Origin: Neostapfia colusana
Lineage: Eukaryota > Streptophyta > Magnoliopsida > Poales > Poaceae
Direction: 5' to 3'
Length of the DNA stretch: 64,000 bases
Assembly (NCBI GenBank): GCA_030760725.1
Contig: JASWHV010000001.1
Span: 74,483,683 to 74,547,682 of the forward strand
Shown: positions 43,704 to 55,700 of the stretch, piece after piece
Layout: every line of letters starts with the position of its first letter
Numbering within the stretch: the stretch's first letter is position 1
Notes under the pieces: generated by a model
What the model was told of the DNA's origin: nothing
The model's database searches: none
The model's input: only the letters and a program-made list of their open reading frames with translations
Made by a program: the position numbers and the translations under genes

Positions 43704-43716
43704 GGCTCTAATACCA
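43704..43716 (-). promoter_or_regulatory. Primer-binding site of element 5 (minus strand)
   Basis: The reverse complement reads TGGTATTAGAGCC, one mismatch from the initiator tRNA-Met site, four bases inside the LTR end at 43721. It gives the orientation of the element: LTR to the right, gag to the left. Confidence 0.82.
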
Positions 43717-43720
43717 CTTC

Positions 43721-46700
43721 TGTCACACCCGGTTATTCCGCAGAACACCCGAGCGGCTCCCACATGTATGCCAGGATCATTTTCTCATACATGTGATGAC
43801 AAATAGTGAAGTATCATTATATTACAAGCCAAGTGTTCAAATATAAATAAGTCTTACATAGCGTCTCGAAGGACGATAATATGTTCACAATAATGTAAAT
43901 AAACAAACAGCGGAAGATAAGTCTTTTGAGCTCCATGACAGGCGTTGCCCGAGGGATTCCGTGAGCCTAAAATCCTTCTTCTGGTCCGAAGTCTTGGTCG
44001 TTGTACACCACGTCATTCCCTTGGCCTGAGCAGCAATTTAAAACCAACAGAAAAGCAAGCTTGAGTACCGTTGGTACTCAGCAAGTGTGGGAAATGAATG
44101 TCATGTAGGCTAGAACAAGGAAAGGTTGAACTCATGGTTAAAGCACTACGCAATTAATACCTATCACCTTAGCTTATTAAGCACCTACATTACTACACAA
44201 GTGAAATGATCCCACTCCCCTAACCCATCATCAATATCAAGTAACCATAACTTCATTCCCATTGTTAAGCTTCCCGCTTAACATCCTCCACTTCCCAATT
44301 CATCATCCTCTAATCATGAATAAGTCCAAGCTGCTCTTGACCGTGAGCACGGCTGTCATGACAGTTTTGGACTCTGCAGAGTTTGCACCACTGTACCCAC
44401 ATGTAGTGATTTCATCCCCCGTTGCCGGGTGGACTAGAAAACCTCCATTTTGCCAATGGCCGCGAACCACGTTCACACTTCATAGGTGTGTAGCCAGGAG
44501 ATCACTACGAGTCCTTTACAAAGGGATTCCCGACGAGTATGGGCCCACTGAGGTTTCACCCCTAACAGCATCCAGGAGGCTCCAACCCCCGCTGTAGTGG
44601 CCCCCTCTTGAGCCTTGCGGTTCATATGGTAGTCCAGCTGACACCTATTCCCCACACCATCCAAACACCCATACTACGCCGGAGATACACCTAATTAATT
44701 AGCCGAGCTGCCCCATATCAGCATGTGGTTGGCACGGTAAAGCTAGGTTACATGCTCCATGAACCGGTCCTTAGGATCCAGGCAAGCACTAAATACAAAC
44801 CCGTGTCTCGTGCACACAGCACCAACCAAAACATCCAACTTGCCTAGATCCCTATCTCTACATAATTCATAATAATCCATTCAAGGGGTAAAATAATCAA
44901 GGTGATGATTTCATATCCCATTTATCCCATTCTAAGTATGGCTAAGCATGAGTAGTATAAATGAATGACATAATAAAATAACTCCCAACCCAGGCTACAA
45001 GGAAGCAAGATAATGAAAATCTAGGGAAACTTTCTAGCATGGGTTCCATATTTCAATTGACAAATGCAATTAAATTCTAACTACACCTCCTAGTATAGGA
45101 TCAAATTGGTCAAGGACACTTGCCTTCTTCCTACTGCTCCGGGAATGGAAAGTCTTGGTCTTGGAAGGTGAGAACCGGATCTAGGGCTAGTTCTACTCAT
45201 ATCAACATGCACATAGCAAAAGAAAATAATTCTTCCATAAGCAATCATCCACATATACTCATCAACCAAATCATACATACACACACATCACTTTACTTTA
45301 TTTATTTGACCTAAGGTTCGAAAAGTCTACATGTATTTACTCCTCTTGAGTGTCTCATGGTGAAATTCTCCTTTTTAGTTTTCTATAACCTATTACACCA
45401 AGTCTAGTGTGTGTGTGCATATATATCACATTTAAACTTTGCTTTTACCATATCTCACCCTAGGTGGGTTGTTTCTATGCACACACCCACTTTTCAAGCA
45501 TATATATTGTTTGAAAATTGTTGTTCAGATTTTTTAATTGCATACCACATATAAATTGCCAATTTACTAATTTATACGTTAAGTACTACACTTCTTAGCT
45601 ACCAAATTTGCATAAAATTGTATACTCCAACCCTAAATAGGTTTTCAGGTTTCCTACTCCACTCTCAACTTGGAATTTTTGGTTCAATCACTTTGTTGGA
45701 CTTTTCCTAAGTGCATTTATATTTTTCTCATATATTCATAACTATTTCTATTCCAAAAATGAGTTTCAGAATTTAAAAACAGCAAAATAAACCCATTTAC
45801 AGAATATATATATATTGCTCAACTACCAAAATAGTGTGTTCAGGAATTTCCTAAGGTTAGGGATTATTTTGTGATCCATTTTTGTGCAAATTTGGTGTTG
45901 CAATTAAATTCATATAAAATTTCTGAATTTAAATTCTACCCGTTTTATTTTATTTTAGACCTACAACTCATTTTGTTATTAAACAGGGCACTAAAATGTT
46001 TCTCTAACCCCAATTTTGAGTGGCTAATTCCTAATTACAGAGCTAATCTTCATTTAAACTGAATACAGGGCTAATTTCAATTTTACCAATTCAAATTTCC
46101 TAAATACAAAAGGTTCCAGGGCCTAAAACAGAAGTTTACACGCCTCTGCACGAATTCTGGAAAGCCTAGGGGGTAGAACCGAAGAATTTGGGGGCTAGCT
46201 CCTGTTTTCCCAGAACCCCAGGGGGTAGTGCGTAAGATTTCTGACGTTTATAACGTGGGGCTGATGTGGGCCGTCCGATTTAAATAGTGGGCCGAGATTC
46301 GATCGCGAAGGGGTACGCGGGGGTTCTGTTTTCATACGCACGATTTAAAATGGACGGGCCACAATGGGACACGTCGCCCTGGCCGGAGCCAGCTCGTGCG
46401 CGCGCGGCGCACGGCGGCAGAGGCGCGATCTCGCCGGCATGGTCGCCGATCTTCGCCGACACGCGTTAACACTCAGCTTTTACGGTAGAATTCGACTGAG
46501 GGAAATGGGGGAGCTCACCAGTGAGGTTTCCTTGACCCCGGAGTGGCTGGAATCTGCTCGGCGACGATGTCCGAGGGTGGAGCTCGGCGGTGCTCGTCGG
46601 TAGCGCATTCTGGTCCCGTTCTCCCTCGGTTTGCTGGTCCTCGAGGTTAGCTGTGGCCCGGAGATGATGCTCCAATAGTCAGAACAGATTCAAACCGAGG

Positions 46701-47326
46701 AATTCAAGGTCTTCACCGGCGAATGGCGGCGGTGGCCTCTTACCGGAACTCGTCGGCGTCGGTTCTCTCGTCGAGGACTCGTCCCGAGGTGAAGGTCTAC
46801 GGGCTGTGCAAGCTGCAGCGAAGACACGAGGTCAGTTAGGCGGAAAGAAATGGTGCAGTACGGGGAGAATTTCTTCGGGGCGGTGGAATCTCACCGAGGC
46901 GGTTCAGTTGCGAGCGGTGAAGATCAGGGGAGGTCGCGGGGTTTTAAAAACCAGTGGAGAGGAGACTAGCGGAGGTTGCGATCGTGCGGGGAGGCGTGCG
47001 AGGAGATCAGACGTGTGGAGCATGGCCGAAGAATTCGGAAGCAAGGCACGCGGCGTTCGGCGGCGGGAAAAGAGTGGGCGGTTGGGGAAGACGACTGCGC
47101 TGACGGGTGGGGTCCGCACGATAGTGAGAGAAGAAGGGGGAGAAAACGTGGGCCAGCCGGCTGCTGCAGTGGGTTTTGGCCCAGTGGCCATTCTCATTTT
47201 TCTTTTCCTTTTTCTTTTTCTGATTTAGATTCAAATCCAGATTCCAGTTTGTATTTGAATTTTTCCTTCACATGCATTTCGTCCATTTGATTCGAGTTTG
47301 TACTTACCATATTTTGGGGTGTTACA
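43721..47326 (-). mobile_element. Element 5: 5' LTR on the minus strand, 3606 bp
   Basis: On the plus strand it reads TGTCACACCC at the left and GGGGTGTTACA at the right, so on the minus strand it starts TGTAACACCCC and ends GGGTGTGACA, with TG...CA termini. It has AT-rich (45200-46250) and GC-rich (46260-47200) parts like the other long LTRs. It is followed by GAACG (47327-47331), the candidate target duplication, whose partner cannot be found because the other end of the element is lost. Open frames in the GC-rich part are overlapping and not credible. Confidence 0.83.
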
Positions 47327-47331
47327 GAACG

Positions 47332-48889
47332 TGTTAAGCCTATCTTTAACGTGTAGGAGAAAATGATTTGTGTTTATGGAATTAGTTCTCTATGTGTTCT
47401 GGTGTTCCATGGATGGTTGAAGTGTACAACACGCTTGTATGAGGTGCTCACACAAGGTGTTGTGGTGTTCGAACTAACGAGAGTCAAGTCGTGGATTTGT
47501 GCTCGCATGGATTAGTTGTTTGCTCATGTGCAGGTGTTTCTTGAGGTCAAGACATGGCAGGTGATGGTGATCCTTGAACTAAACCTAGTGAGAAGTTGAG
47601 GTTCAACAACGAAATTCAGGAGGAATTGTGGTTGAGGCGATCAAAGTGTCATGCAGCATGTTTGGATCAAGAACAGTGCATATGAAGGTGTTTGGGACGT
47701 GTCAATGATTTTGCAAACATGTGTGGAACTCATGGGCACAAGTGCAGGGATGGCACGAGGTTGTGAAGTGATTCCAATATGTTTGGACGATGAAGACTGA
47801 AGGTTGAACGTGTTTGGAGGGTTTGCACGTGTGCAAGGAGTGCATTGGTGTTGCAACATGGTTCCAAGGCATGGTGAAGGTGTTTGAACGTGTGTGGAGG
47901 TTGTCACAAGTTTGTGGTGTGATTCCAGCATGTTCGGACGTGAAAAAGTTGTGTTTTAGGTAGGTTCGGACGTGAATCCGAGGTATAGTTGGAATTATGC
48001 GATTTGGGAATGCGATTTGTTAGTAAATCAGGCTGTTTTTGCTAGAAAATGGCTGATTCCGAGTTGGTTGCAAGTTCGGGCTTGAGAGTCCAATTTAAGG
48101 TCAGATTTTGAGTTGTTTGTGTCCATAACTCTTGTGGATGCACCCAAAGAGTTTTGGAAGGTTAGGAATAAAGTCCAAGTAGGTTAGGAGTTGTCTTAGT
48201 TGAATAGGACTCCTTTGGAGTTGTACTAGTTGTTTTTTGTTGCCCTGAGGGCTGTGGATATAAATAGAAGGGACTTGGCTACAAGGGAGGCATCCCATGC
48301 AGCTGGCTTTTGAGTGTTTTGAGGTAAAGTCGTGGTTTGTGCCGATCTTTGGAATCGTGATCCGAAAATATCGTTTTTCGCCGTTCGGACGCTGTTTTCC
48401 TCATATGTATTCTGTTTCTCACGTCTGTTTATTTTCAGCTGACCTTTGATCACTCTTTCGGCCATAACTTTTGATCTACCCATCGAATCGACGTGATTCT
48501 TTTGGTGTTATCTTCACAACTAAATTTTATATAATTTATGAAAATTTCAAGGTCACTGTAGTCACAGTTCATGCGTCACACGAGAGTTTATGCATCTTAT
48601 TAGATTAGATCTTTGCTCGGGTAGATCAGACTGACCTTCGCTCACGTTTTTTATCGTTACTTGAGTTTTACTCAACCTATTAACGTGATTCTTGTTGTTT
48701 TGGATTTTTGACTTGTTATATACTTTTTTTAAATGTTTTATCACGTTTGAGGTCCGAGAACATACTCACACACACGTGTTTTTCAGACAGATCAGTTTTT
48801 GGCTGAGGGGTTGATTCTTCCGCTGAATTTTTTGTATCATCTACCATTCATCCCCTCTGGTAGCTGATCTCATGTCCTTCGATCCTACA
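47332..48889 (+). mobile_element. Candidate 5' LTR of a Ty1/copia element
   Basis: No coding frame is supported. TGTTAAGCC at 47332 and CCTACA ending at 48889 would give TG...CA ends, a TATA-like GATATAAATAG lies at 48255-48265, and a degenerate PBS-like TGGCATAAGATA follows at 48892. A copia gag starts shortly after. The partner LTR is not in the window, so the limits are tentative. Confidence 0.42.
48256..48263 (+). promoter_or_regulatory. TATA-like box in the candidate copia LTR
   Basis: ATATAAAT within GGATATAAATAGAAGGG, about 630 bases before the candidate LTR end, in the direction of the gag that follows. Confidence 0.4.
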
Positions 48890-48891
48890 AG

Positions 48892-48903
48892 TGGCATAAG
48901 ATA
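48892..48903 (+). promoter_or_regulatory. Degenerate PBS-like site
   Basis: TGGCATAAGATA matches the initiator tRNA-Met site TGGTATCAGAGC at 8 of 12 positions and lies two bases after the proposed LTR end. Confidence 0.3.
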
Positions 48904-50633
48904 CAAGTTCCAATAATCTAACAGTCTTTGCTGGTTTTAGATTATATTCAATAGAGAGGTATTCTGCAAAACCGTGTGTTCGATGGGATTGATTTTCAGA
49001 TTTGGATGGCTCGGATGGAGCCTTACATTCAGGCACAGGGCTTTGCTATATGGGAGAAAGTCTTCAAGCCCTTTGTTGTGCCATCAAACAAAGATGTAAC
49101 AGCTACTAACATGAAGGAAGTCGACAAGAACTGCAAGGCGCGCAACTTGATCATTCAAGGACTGACTCAAGGTGATTTTGATCGTGTTGCTCATCTCAAA
49201 TCTGCACACGACGTGTGGAAGGCTTTGTGCGACTACCATGAAGGCTCCAACACAGTGAAGGAGGTACGTCAAGACATGTACAAGGAAGAGTACATGCGAT
49301 TTGAGATGCAACCAGGTGAGTCACTTCATGACTTCTTCCCATGTTTTAACAAAATTCTCAGAAACTTACGTAGTGTCAATGTTGTTTATTCAGATGCTGA
49401 GAATGTTAGGCAATTGTTGAGTGCATTAGACATGCTAATTTGGGAGATGAAAGTGACCTCTATCCGTGAATCTACTATCATGAGTACACTTAGATTAGAC
49501 GTGCTGTATTCCAAGTTAAAAACTCATGATGTTGACATAATCTCACGTAAGAACCCCGACAAGTCTCTTGCATTTGCTTCACAACGTGATATGCCTAGCT
49601 CTAGCCAATCTTCATTATATGGTACACTTGCTTTGCTGTCCTCTCTAACCCTTGAACAGATGTAGGAGCTCCATGAGGAGAAGCTAGCCCTCCTCTCAAA
49701 TCGGTTCTCAAAAGCACTGCAAAATGTTAGAACTATGAGGAGAGGAAGTGGTGACTTTCAAAGTTGCTTTGAATGTGGTGAGTCAGGACATTTTCATTCA
49801 AATTGACCTAGTTTTCAAATTTTACGTCCTGGGATGAAAAGACAGCAAGGTTCAAGCCCTCCTTCAACAACAACACCAAGAAAAAGATTGGGTTTGTGAA
49901 CCGCAAGGTGGTGTACCGTGTCCTCTCTGCACTTGAACAGATCAACATGAGCGATGTGGACACCAAAAGTTTGATTGTGAGGACACTTCACCAAAGCCAA
50001 CAGCAAGAACCGAACATTGGCGAATTTGTGTCTCATGACAAGCAACTCAAGCTCAAGCACGATGGAGGCTGGACTGAACAGCGACAATGATGAGATAAAT
50101 CCCTCCTATAAAGATCTTTCTAATGTTGTTTGTCATATTGGATCCTTTATTGAGAAAAAGGACAAGAAAATTAGGAAGTACGATGCTAAAATTGACTCAT
50201 TAGAATTTGAAATTGAATGTTTGAAAACTTTGATTCCTAGTGATGACTCTTGTACTTCTTGTGAGGTTGATTTATGATAAATTGTCCTCTCTTAGAGGTG
50301 TGCATGCCTCTACACTTAATCAACTCAGCTTGAGATTGAAAAGAACAAAAATCATGCTGTATATTTTGATAAAAATATGATAGATGCTAGCTGGTCTAAT
50401 GATGACATGCGTTGTTCTAGCTGCCATGATTTGAATATCAAGTTGCGTAATGCTAAAACAGAAGTATTTGCTTTGAACAATTTATTGCACATACATGAAG
50501 TTCATACTTGTTCTAATTGTAAATCAAAATAAAAAACTTCATGTGAAAACTATTAGAACATTATTTTCATAATAGCTTAATTCGATATGAACATAATCTA
50601 GTCTCACACATGAACACCAATAAGAAGGGACGT
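48904..50633 (+). pseudogene. Ty1/copia gag pseudogene, probably SIRE/Maximus-like
   Basis: The recognisable part starts at 48976 (FDGIDFQIWMARMEPYIQAQ) and is the copia-type Gag domain UBN2 (VWKALCDYHEGSNTVKEVRQ, YKEEYMRFEMQPGESLHDFF). A TAG at 49663 ends the first open stretch, but the frame continues to a CCHC knuckle at 49765 (CFECGESGHFHSN) whose fourth ligand codon is TGA (49804). After that the sequence is broken by further stops and shifts, with a likely coiled coil (KKDKKIRKYDAKIDSLEFEI) and Cys pairs (CTSCEVDL, CSSCHDLNIK). A long Gag with such a tail resembles grass SIRE/Maximus elements. It fades out near 50633, where the minus-strand copia element begins; protease and pol are not seen. 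Confidence 0.75.
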
Positions 50634-50639
50634 TAATAG

Positions 50640-51253
50640 GTTCTTACTATCCCCAGACCAAGCCATTAGGCCAAGCGAAGTCCCGTGCCTGCTTGATGCC
50701 GGCGTGACGGTGGCGCGCTTGGGGTAGCGATGTCCCTCGGGTCGCCAACAGCACTGACCGGTCACCGGGGGCGTCGCCGTTTTGTAGAAGATGAGGGTGA
50801 CGGCCTTCGTCCCGTTAGCAGCACCGTGAGGATCGGGTGTGAGAGGGTGTGTCGGGAGAGGCTACACTCTAACGTCATTGGATTATTGGAGTGGCCGGCT
50901 GCCCCCTTATTTATATTGCGCTGCTGCGGGTCAGGGCTGCAACCAATATGGCTGATTGCGCCTCCGATTAAGATAAGTTTTTAGTTTCAGGAAAATAATC
51001 TCGTAATTAAGGAAGGTCGTTATTTCGTAATTAAGAAGGGTTGATATATCCTTCACTAAATATCACCAGCCTTCCAATTGAATTCCGACAAGGAATAAAT
51101 GCTTAATAATGAGGCAATATATCCTTTCTTTAAGTGTAGAGCTGGTGATATTATTCCATTAATTAGAAAAGGAATTAACATATAACATGGAAACATAATA
51201 TTTTCCTTCCTAATTTATCGCAGGACGTTGGCTCTTGCGATCACATTCCAACA
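50640..51253 (-). mobile_element. 3' LTR of the Angela-like element
   Basis: On the minus strand it begins TGTTGGAATGTGATCGCAAG at 51253, directly after the polypurine tract. It extends to about 50640, where copia gag sequence in the other orientation stops. The exact outer end is not visible because no partner LTR or target duplication is in the window. It has a GC-rich outer half and an AT-rich inner half. Confidence 0.65.
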
Positions 51254-51265
51254 TTCTCCCACTTA
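51254..51265 (-). promoter_or_regulatory. Polypurine tract of the Angela-like element
   Basis: The reverse complement reads TAAGTGGGAGAA directly before TGTTGG, the standard arrangement in copia elements of this type. Confidence 0.8.
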
Positions 51266-51419
51266 ATCGTAAGGCTAAACGTCATAAGCCCATTCTTGAT
51301 AAAGATGATGCACCAAAGTAAAGCGCTGCAACAATGAATTAAGCATCGTTGAAACTTCAGTACTCATAGTACACTCTATTTCTATTGAAATGGAAAACAT
51401 TATTCTTTACGAGAGTTGG

Positions 51420-52382
51420 TTGCATTATTGGCCCCTTATTACAGGATCAAAGGCTTTCTAGCAAACTTATGCCAGAAACATGATCACGAAATATATTGGG
51501 CGCTAAGCCTTTAGTCATCGGATCCGCAAGCATTAGTTTAGTACTTATATGCTCGACTTTAACGGTATGATCCTGGACTCTATCTTTCACAACATGATAC
51601 TTAATGGCAATGTGTTTGGCAGCACCACTTTACTTGTTGTTACTCGAAAAGAAAACTGTGGATTGATTATCGCAGTATATTGTTAGTGGTCTAGAAATGC
51701 TGTCTACCACTCTTAATCCGGGCATAAATTTCATTAGCCATATAGCCTGCCCAACGGCCTCATAACATGCTATAATTTTACCCTGCATTGTCGATGATGC
51801 AGTTATTGTTTCTTTAGAGATTTTCCACTATATAGCTCCCTTAGCGAGTGTGAAGACGTAGCCTGACATGGATTTCTTAGAGTCAACACAACCCGCAAAA
51901 TCTACGTCTGAATATCCCACAATTTTTAGTTCATCAGATTTTCTATATGTGAGCATAAAATGCTTAGTGTCTTGCATATAGCGCAAGACTTTCTTAACGG
52001 CCTTCCAGTGGTCCAGTCCTGGATTTGACTGAAATCTGCCAAGAATCCCGGTTATATATGCTAAGTCAGGGCGTGTGCATACTTGAGCATACATAATACT
52101 TTCGACAGCAGAAGCATAAGGAACCGACTTCGTCTGATCAGCTTCATATTGATTCCTTGGACATTGAAATGTCCCAAACTTATCGCCCACAACAGGGGCA
52201 AGTGAGGCGGAGCACATATGCATATTGTATCTCTTGAGTACTCTGTCTATGTATGTCTTTTGTGATAATCCTAATACTCCTTTGGACCTATCTCGGTGGA
52301 TTTCTATGCCCAGGACATAAGAGGTATCACCAAGATCCTTCATATCAAATTTAGAGGAGAGAAAATTTTTGGTCTCATACAA
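51420..52382 (-). pseudogene. Angela-like element: end of RT and RNase H
   Basis: On the minus strand from 52382 the frame reads LYETKNFLSSKFDMKDLGDT, YVLGIEIHRDRSKGVLGLSQ and the copia RNase H region (YASAVESIMYAQVCTRPDLA, VGYSDVDFAGCVDSKKSMSG). A stop at about 51828 interrupts it. The continuation (ETITASSTMQGKIIACYEAV, AAKHIAIKYHVVKDRVQDHT, LADPMTKGLAPNIFRDHV) is still readable to about 51420, near the polypurine tract. The segment to its right was separated by the CACTA insertion. Confidence 0.85.
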
Positions 52383-52385
52383 CAT
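52383..52385 (+). repeat. Left target duplication of the CACTA element (CAT)
   Basis: CAT precedes CACTACAGG and is repeated at 55712-55714 after CCTGTAGTG. Three-base duplications are characteristic of CACTA elements. Confidence 0.88.
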
Positions 52386-52413
52386 CACTACAGGAAAAAC
52401 GATCATAGACGAC

Positions 52414-52845
52414 GGCCATATTTATTGACGACGGGGCCGTCGTCTTTAATGTTATTGACGACGGCTAGATAAAGCCGTCGTCAATAACTCAGTTATTGAC
52501 GACGGCTAGACGAGAACCGTCGTCAATAAATTATTGACGACGGTGCCCGTCGTCTTTAACTAAATTCAGGCCCACCCGAGGAGTTATTGACGACGGTTGA
52601 ACGAGAACCGTCGTCAATAAATTATTGACGACGGTGCCCGTCGTCTTTAACTAAATTCGGGCCCACCCGAGGAGTTATTGACGACGGTGACCTAGTACCG
52701 TCGTCAATAACACAGTTATTGACGACGGCTGAACGAGCACCGTCGTCAATAAATTATTGACGACGGCGCCCGTCGTCTTTAACTTAATTCGGGCCCACCC
52801 GAGGCGTTATTGACGACGGTGACCAGGCACCGTCGTCAATAACGG
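52414..52845 (+). repeat. Left subterminal repeats of the CACTA element
   Basis: Many copies of TTATTGACGACGG and its complement CCGTCGTCAATAA, with variants ending CGTCGTCTTTAAC. Back-to-back pairs make long perfect palindromes, for example around 52523-52549. A higher-order unit ending in GGCCCACCCGAGG repeats three times, with starts near 52494, 52585 and 52716. Confidence 0.9.
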
Positions 52846-52861
52846 GACATATAACCCGTAC

Positions 52862-55159
52862 GCGAGCCGGGAGGCGGCCACTGCCGCCTCCCGACTCGCG
52901 CCGAGCTCTCGTCGCCGCCGCCCTCCCCGCCGGTCCCCGCCACCGCCACCGCCGGTCCCCGCCGCCACCGCCGAGGTAAGTCCCCCTCCTCCTCCCCCTC
53001 CGGTTCCTGCACGGCCAGAAGATCGGGTCGTTATTCGTCCGGTTGGCGATAGGTAAGTAAATCTATAACAAATCAATTTAGATATTTTAACACTTATATA
53101 TGTACTAATTGAGAATCGTGTATTAGGTCTTGGGCCGATGACTCGTTCACGGGTCAAGGACGCCATCGCCAGGTCAACGCTGTCCTGGGCCAGCTCATCC
53201 GTTGTCACTACCCCGGTCTAGTGAACGGACGGGCTGCTACGTCTTGGGACGATTACGCTACGGCCCAGGACATTACCTACGGCAACCACCAGGAGCATGT
53301 GTGGCATGAATTCATGGTAAGCAAATCGTCTATTTGTTAAATGCGAACCTATTATATGTTAAGTACATTAACTTGTATATTTCTACTTGTAGAAATATTA
53401 CCGTTTGGAGGACGAGGCCCAGCTGGATCACGCTCGCCTGGTCTTCAACAACAACGCTAGGAAGCTCCTGACGCAGTCGATTTCAACGGCTCGCATTCAG
53501 GCTACGAAGGCGTACTATAAGTTGCATCCGGACGAGGGTGAGCCGGGGCAGTTTAGGGATGTGGCGGACAAGTACTTGACGGAGGCACAGTACGCAGAGG
53601 TAAATTCTTTATTTTACTTTGCTTCATTATCCAATTTTCATCAATATTTTCATCCAACAACAAATGTGTGCAGGTCAGCGTACCGTGGCTTGAGTCCTGT
53701 CCGGACGCCTACAGTTCCCTGTGTGCTCGTTGGGCGAGCCAGGGCTTCCAAGGCGTGTCGATGACCCGCCGACAGAGTCGAGGGACGGACGGGAAACACC
53801 GTCTTGGCGGGGACGGCTACGTACGCCTTGCTAAACGGATGGTAAGTGATACTCGAATTATATTCTAGTTAATTTCTATCGCTACCATTATGCTAACACG
53901 TATCGATAGGAGCGCGAGATCGGTCAGGAGCCGACCGCTATCCAGGTGTGGAGGAGAGGTCACATGGGAAGTGACCCCTCGCAGCCTGATCAGCTGTCTT
54001 CTCAGACAGCGACAGAGACGTTGGTGAGTTCTTTAGTTGACTTAATTGTATTATCTTTAAAACTTCTGATGACTTTAATTTTTTGTATTTTCAGGAAAAG
54101 TATGGGGAGGAGGTGCGGAGGCTTCGAGGCGACGATTACGATTGGCAGAACTCGCCGATCGTACCTGAAGCCGCCTATGCAAGCGGTGGCGGTAAACCTC
54201 ACGGCCGGTGAGTTCTGTTGTTTTCATTTACTTTCATTAACTTCGAGATACGAAACTTTAATACTCTTACTTCGTTGTGTAGGTTGGCCATCTTCGATGG
54301 AGTAGTAGACTCGAGGGAGGCGCGGTCTTACTCGAGGGCCTCTTCATCGCAGGGTGGATCCAGCAGGCGTGACAGCCGTGATCTGGAGCTCCAGAGTGTC
54401 CAGGAGGAGCTCCAGAGGACGCAGGAAGCGCTGAGGCTCGCGAACGAGAGGCAGGCAGCCGAGCTCCGGGCTAGGGACGAGTATCAACACTCGTACATGC
54501 TACAACTGCAAGCTGCCATGCAGGTAAGTTCAGATCAATGTACTCAACGTTTCTAATATATAAATGACATGTATAATAATTTACTTCATATTTGCAGGCT
54601 ATGGCCACAGGACAACCCGTTGTCTTTCCTCAGTGGGCGCCGCCACCGATACAGCTACCACAGGGGCCGACGTCAGGAGCACAGGTACAAAATTTCTCAT
54701 AATAGCTGCAACTAGTTAAATTTGCTCAAATTTAGTTGAATTTGATCAAACTTACTTAAACTTAGAGAAAACTAGTTAAACATCCTCAAACTGAGTAAAA
54801 TATGGTACAACTTACTCAACTATAGTCAAATATGACCAAACTTACTCAAACATAGCCAAAACTTTTTGAACTAGCTCAAACACAAACACTACTAGTCCAT
54901 ACTTCTCAAACTTAGTAAAATATGAGCAAACTTACTCAAACATAGCCAAATCTAGCTAACTTGCTCAATTTTAACTTGTAATGAGTTTATTTAATCATAT
55001 ACACATTTGTGAACTTCTAATTTGTCTACCTATACATGTACATCATAGGGATCGGCGACACGGGCTCAGGAAACTCCATCCCCTCAGCAACCAGCGTTTG
55101 GACGAGCGCACGACGACTTCCTGGACTCCGGTGGCAGCGGTCGGGGTAGCGTAGGGTAG
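52862..55159 (+). CDS. CACTA-borne TNPA/Transposase_24-like gene, about 9 exons
   Basis: Exons with consensus GT-AG borders and matching phase: first exon ending 53052, then 53127-53316, 53393-53599, 53674-53841, 53910-54023, 54095-54207, 54283-54523, 54598-54684, 55049-55159 (TAG). From the second exon on this gives about 410 codons with no stop. Phrases such as VNAVLGQLIRCHYPG, KLLTQSISTARIQATKAYYK and GYVRLAKRMEREIGQEPTAI match the plant En/Spm accessory family (Transposase_24, PF03004). The seventh listed exon encodes a coiled coil (LELQSVQEELQRTQEALRLA), and the tail is Gln/Pro- and Gly/Ser-rich. The start is unresolved: the first exon is open upstream and proline-rich but I find no ATG in frame, so an upstream exon or a lost start is possible. 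In En/Spm, TNPA binds the subterminal repeats and aids excision; that role here is inferred. Confidence 0.75.
54690..55010 (+). repeat. Intron with short A/T-rich repeats
   Basis: The last intron of the CACTA gene contains many near-copies of CTCAAAC and ACTTACTCAAAC-like words at irregular spacing of roughly 15-30 bases. No coding sense. It may be degenerate microsatellite growth. Confidence 0.55.
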
Positions 55160-55290
55160 TGTGGCGTGCGTATAGTGTTTTTGTGCCTGCCTGTGATGTA
55201 TGTTTTAATTGCCTGTGATCTGGCCATCGAGCCAGGGCTGGCCTCGAAGCCAGGGCAGGATTTTCTATTTTTTTAAAAAAAATTGAAAAG

Positions 55291-55700
55291 CTTATTGACG
55301 ACGGTTTCTGGTACTTGGCCGTCGTCAATAAGCCACTAGTATTGACGACGGCCAGGTACCAGAAACCGTCGTCAATAAGCAATTGTTATTGACGACGGCC
55401 TAGTGTAAACCGTCGTCAATAAGCCAAGGTTACTGACGACGGTTTCCTGGCCGTCGTCAATAACCTTATTGACGACAGCCTGGTTTAGCTGTCGTCAATA
55501 AGGTTATTGACGACAGCTAGATTTAGCTGTTGTCAATAAATTTATTGACGACGGTTACCGTCGTCAATAAACTTATTGACGACTAATAATTGACGACAGC
55601 TCAAAACCGTCGTCTATAAGCTTTTACCGTCGTCAATAACTTATTGACGACGGTAGTGCCCTTATTGACGACGGTTTCCGGCCGTCGTCTATAGTCCCGA
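55291..55700 (+). repeat. Right subterminal repeats of the CACTA element
   Basis: A dozen or more copies of TTATTGACGACGG and its complement, several joined as hairpins with arms of 13-20 bp, for example 55291-55331 and 55340-55378. Some have decayed (GACGACAGC). Confidence 0.88.

Noticed and set aside
46806..47228. 140-codon plus-strand frame and its antisense partner
   Set aside because: GC-rich part of the minus-strand LTR, open in several frames, with no recognisable domain.
52414..52845. Regularly repeated 13-bp motif taken as a possible CRISPR array
   Set aside because: Repeats occur in both orientations with irregular spacing, at the ends of a CACTA element in a plant genome. They are subterminal transposon repeats.
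52807..53208. 133-codon minus-strand frame with Gly repeats
   Set aside because: Antisense of the GC-rich 5' part of the CACTA gene. The Gly runs come from GCC/CCG triplets on the other strand.
54690..55010. Possible tandem satellite
   Set aside because: CTCAAAC-type words recur without a fixed period. It is an intron of the CACTA gene, so I list it only as a low-complexity repeat.
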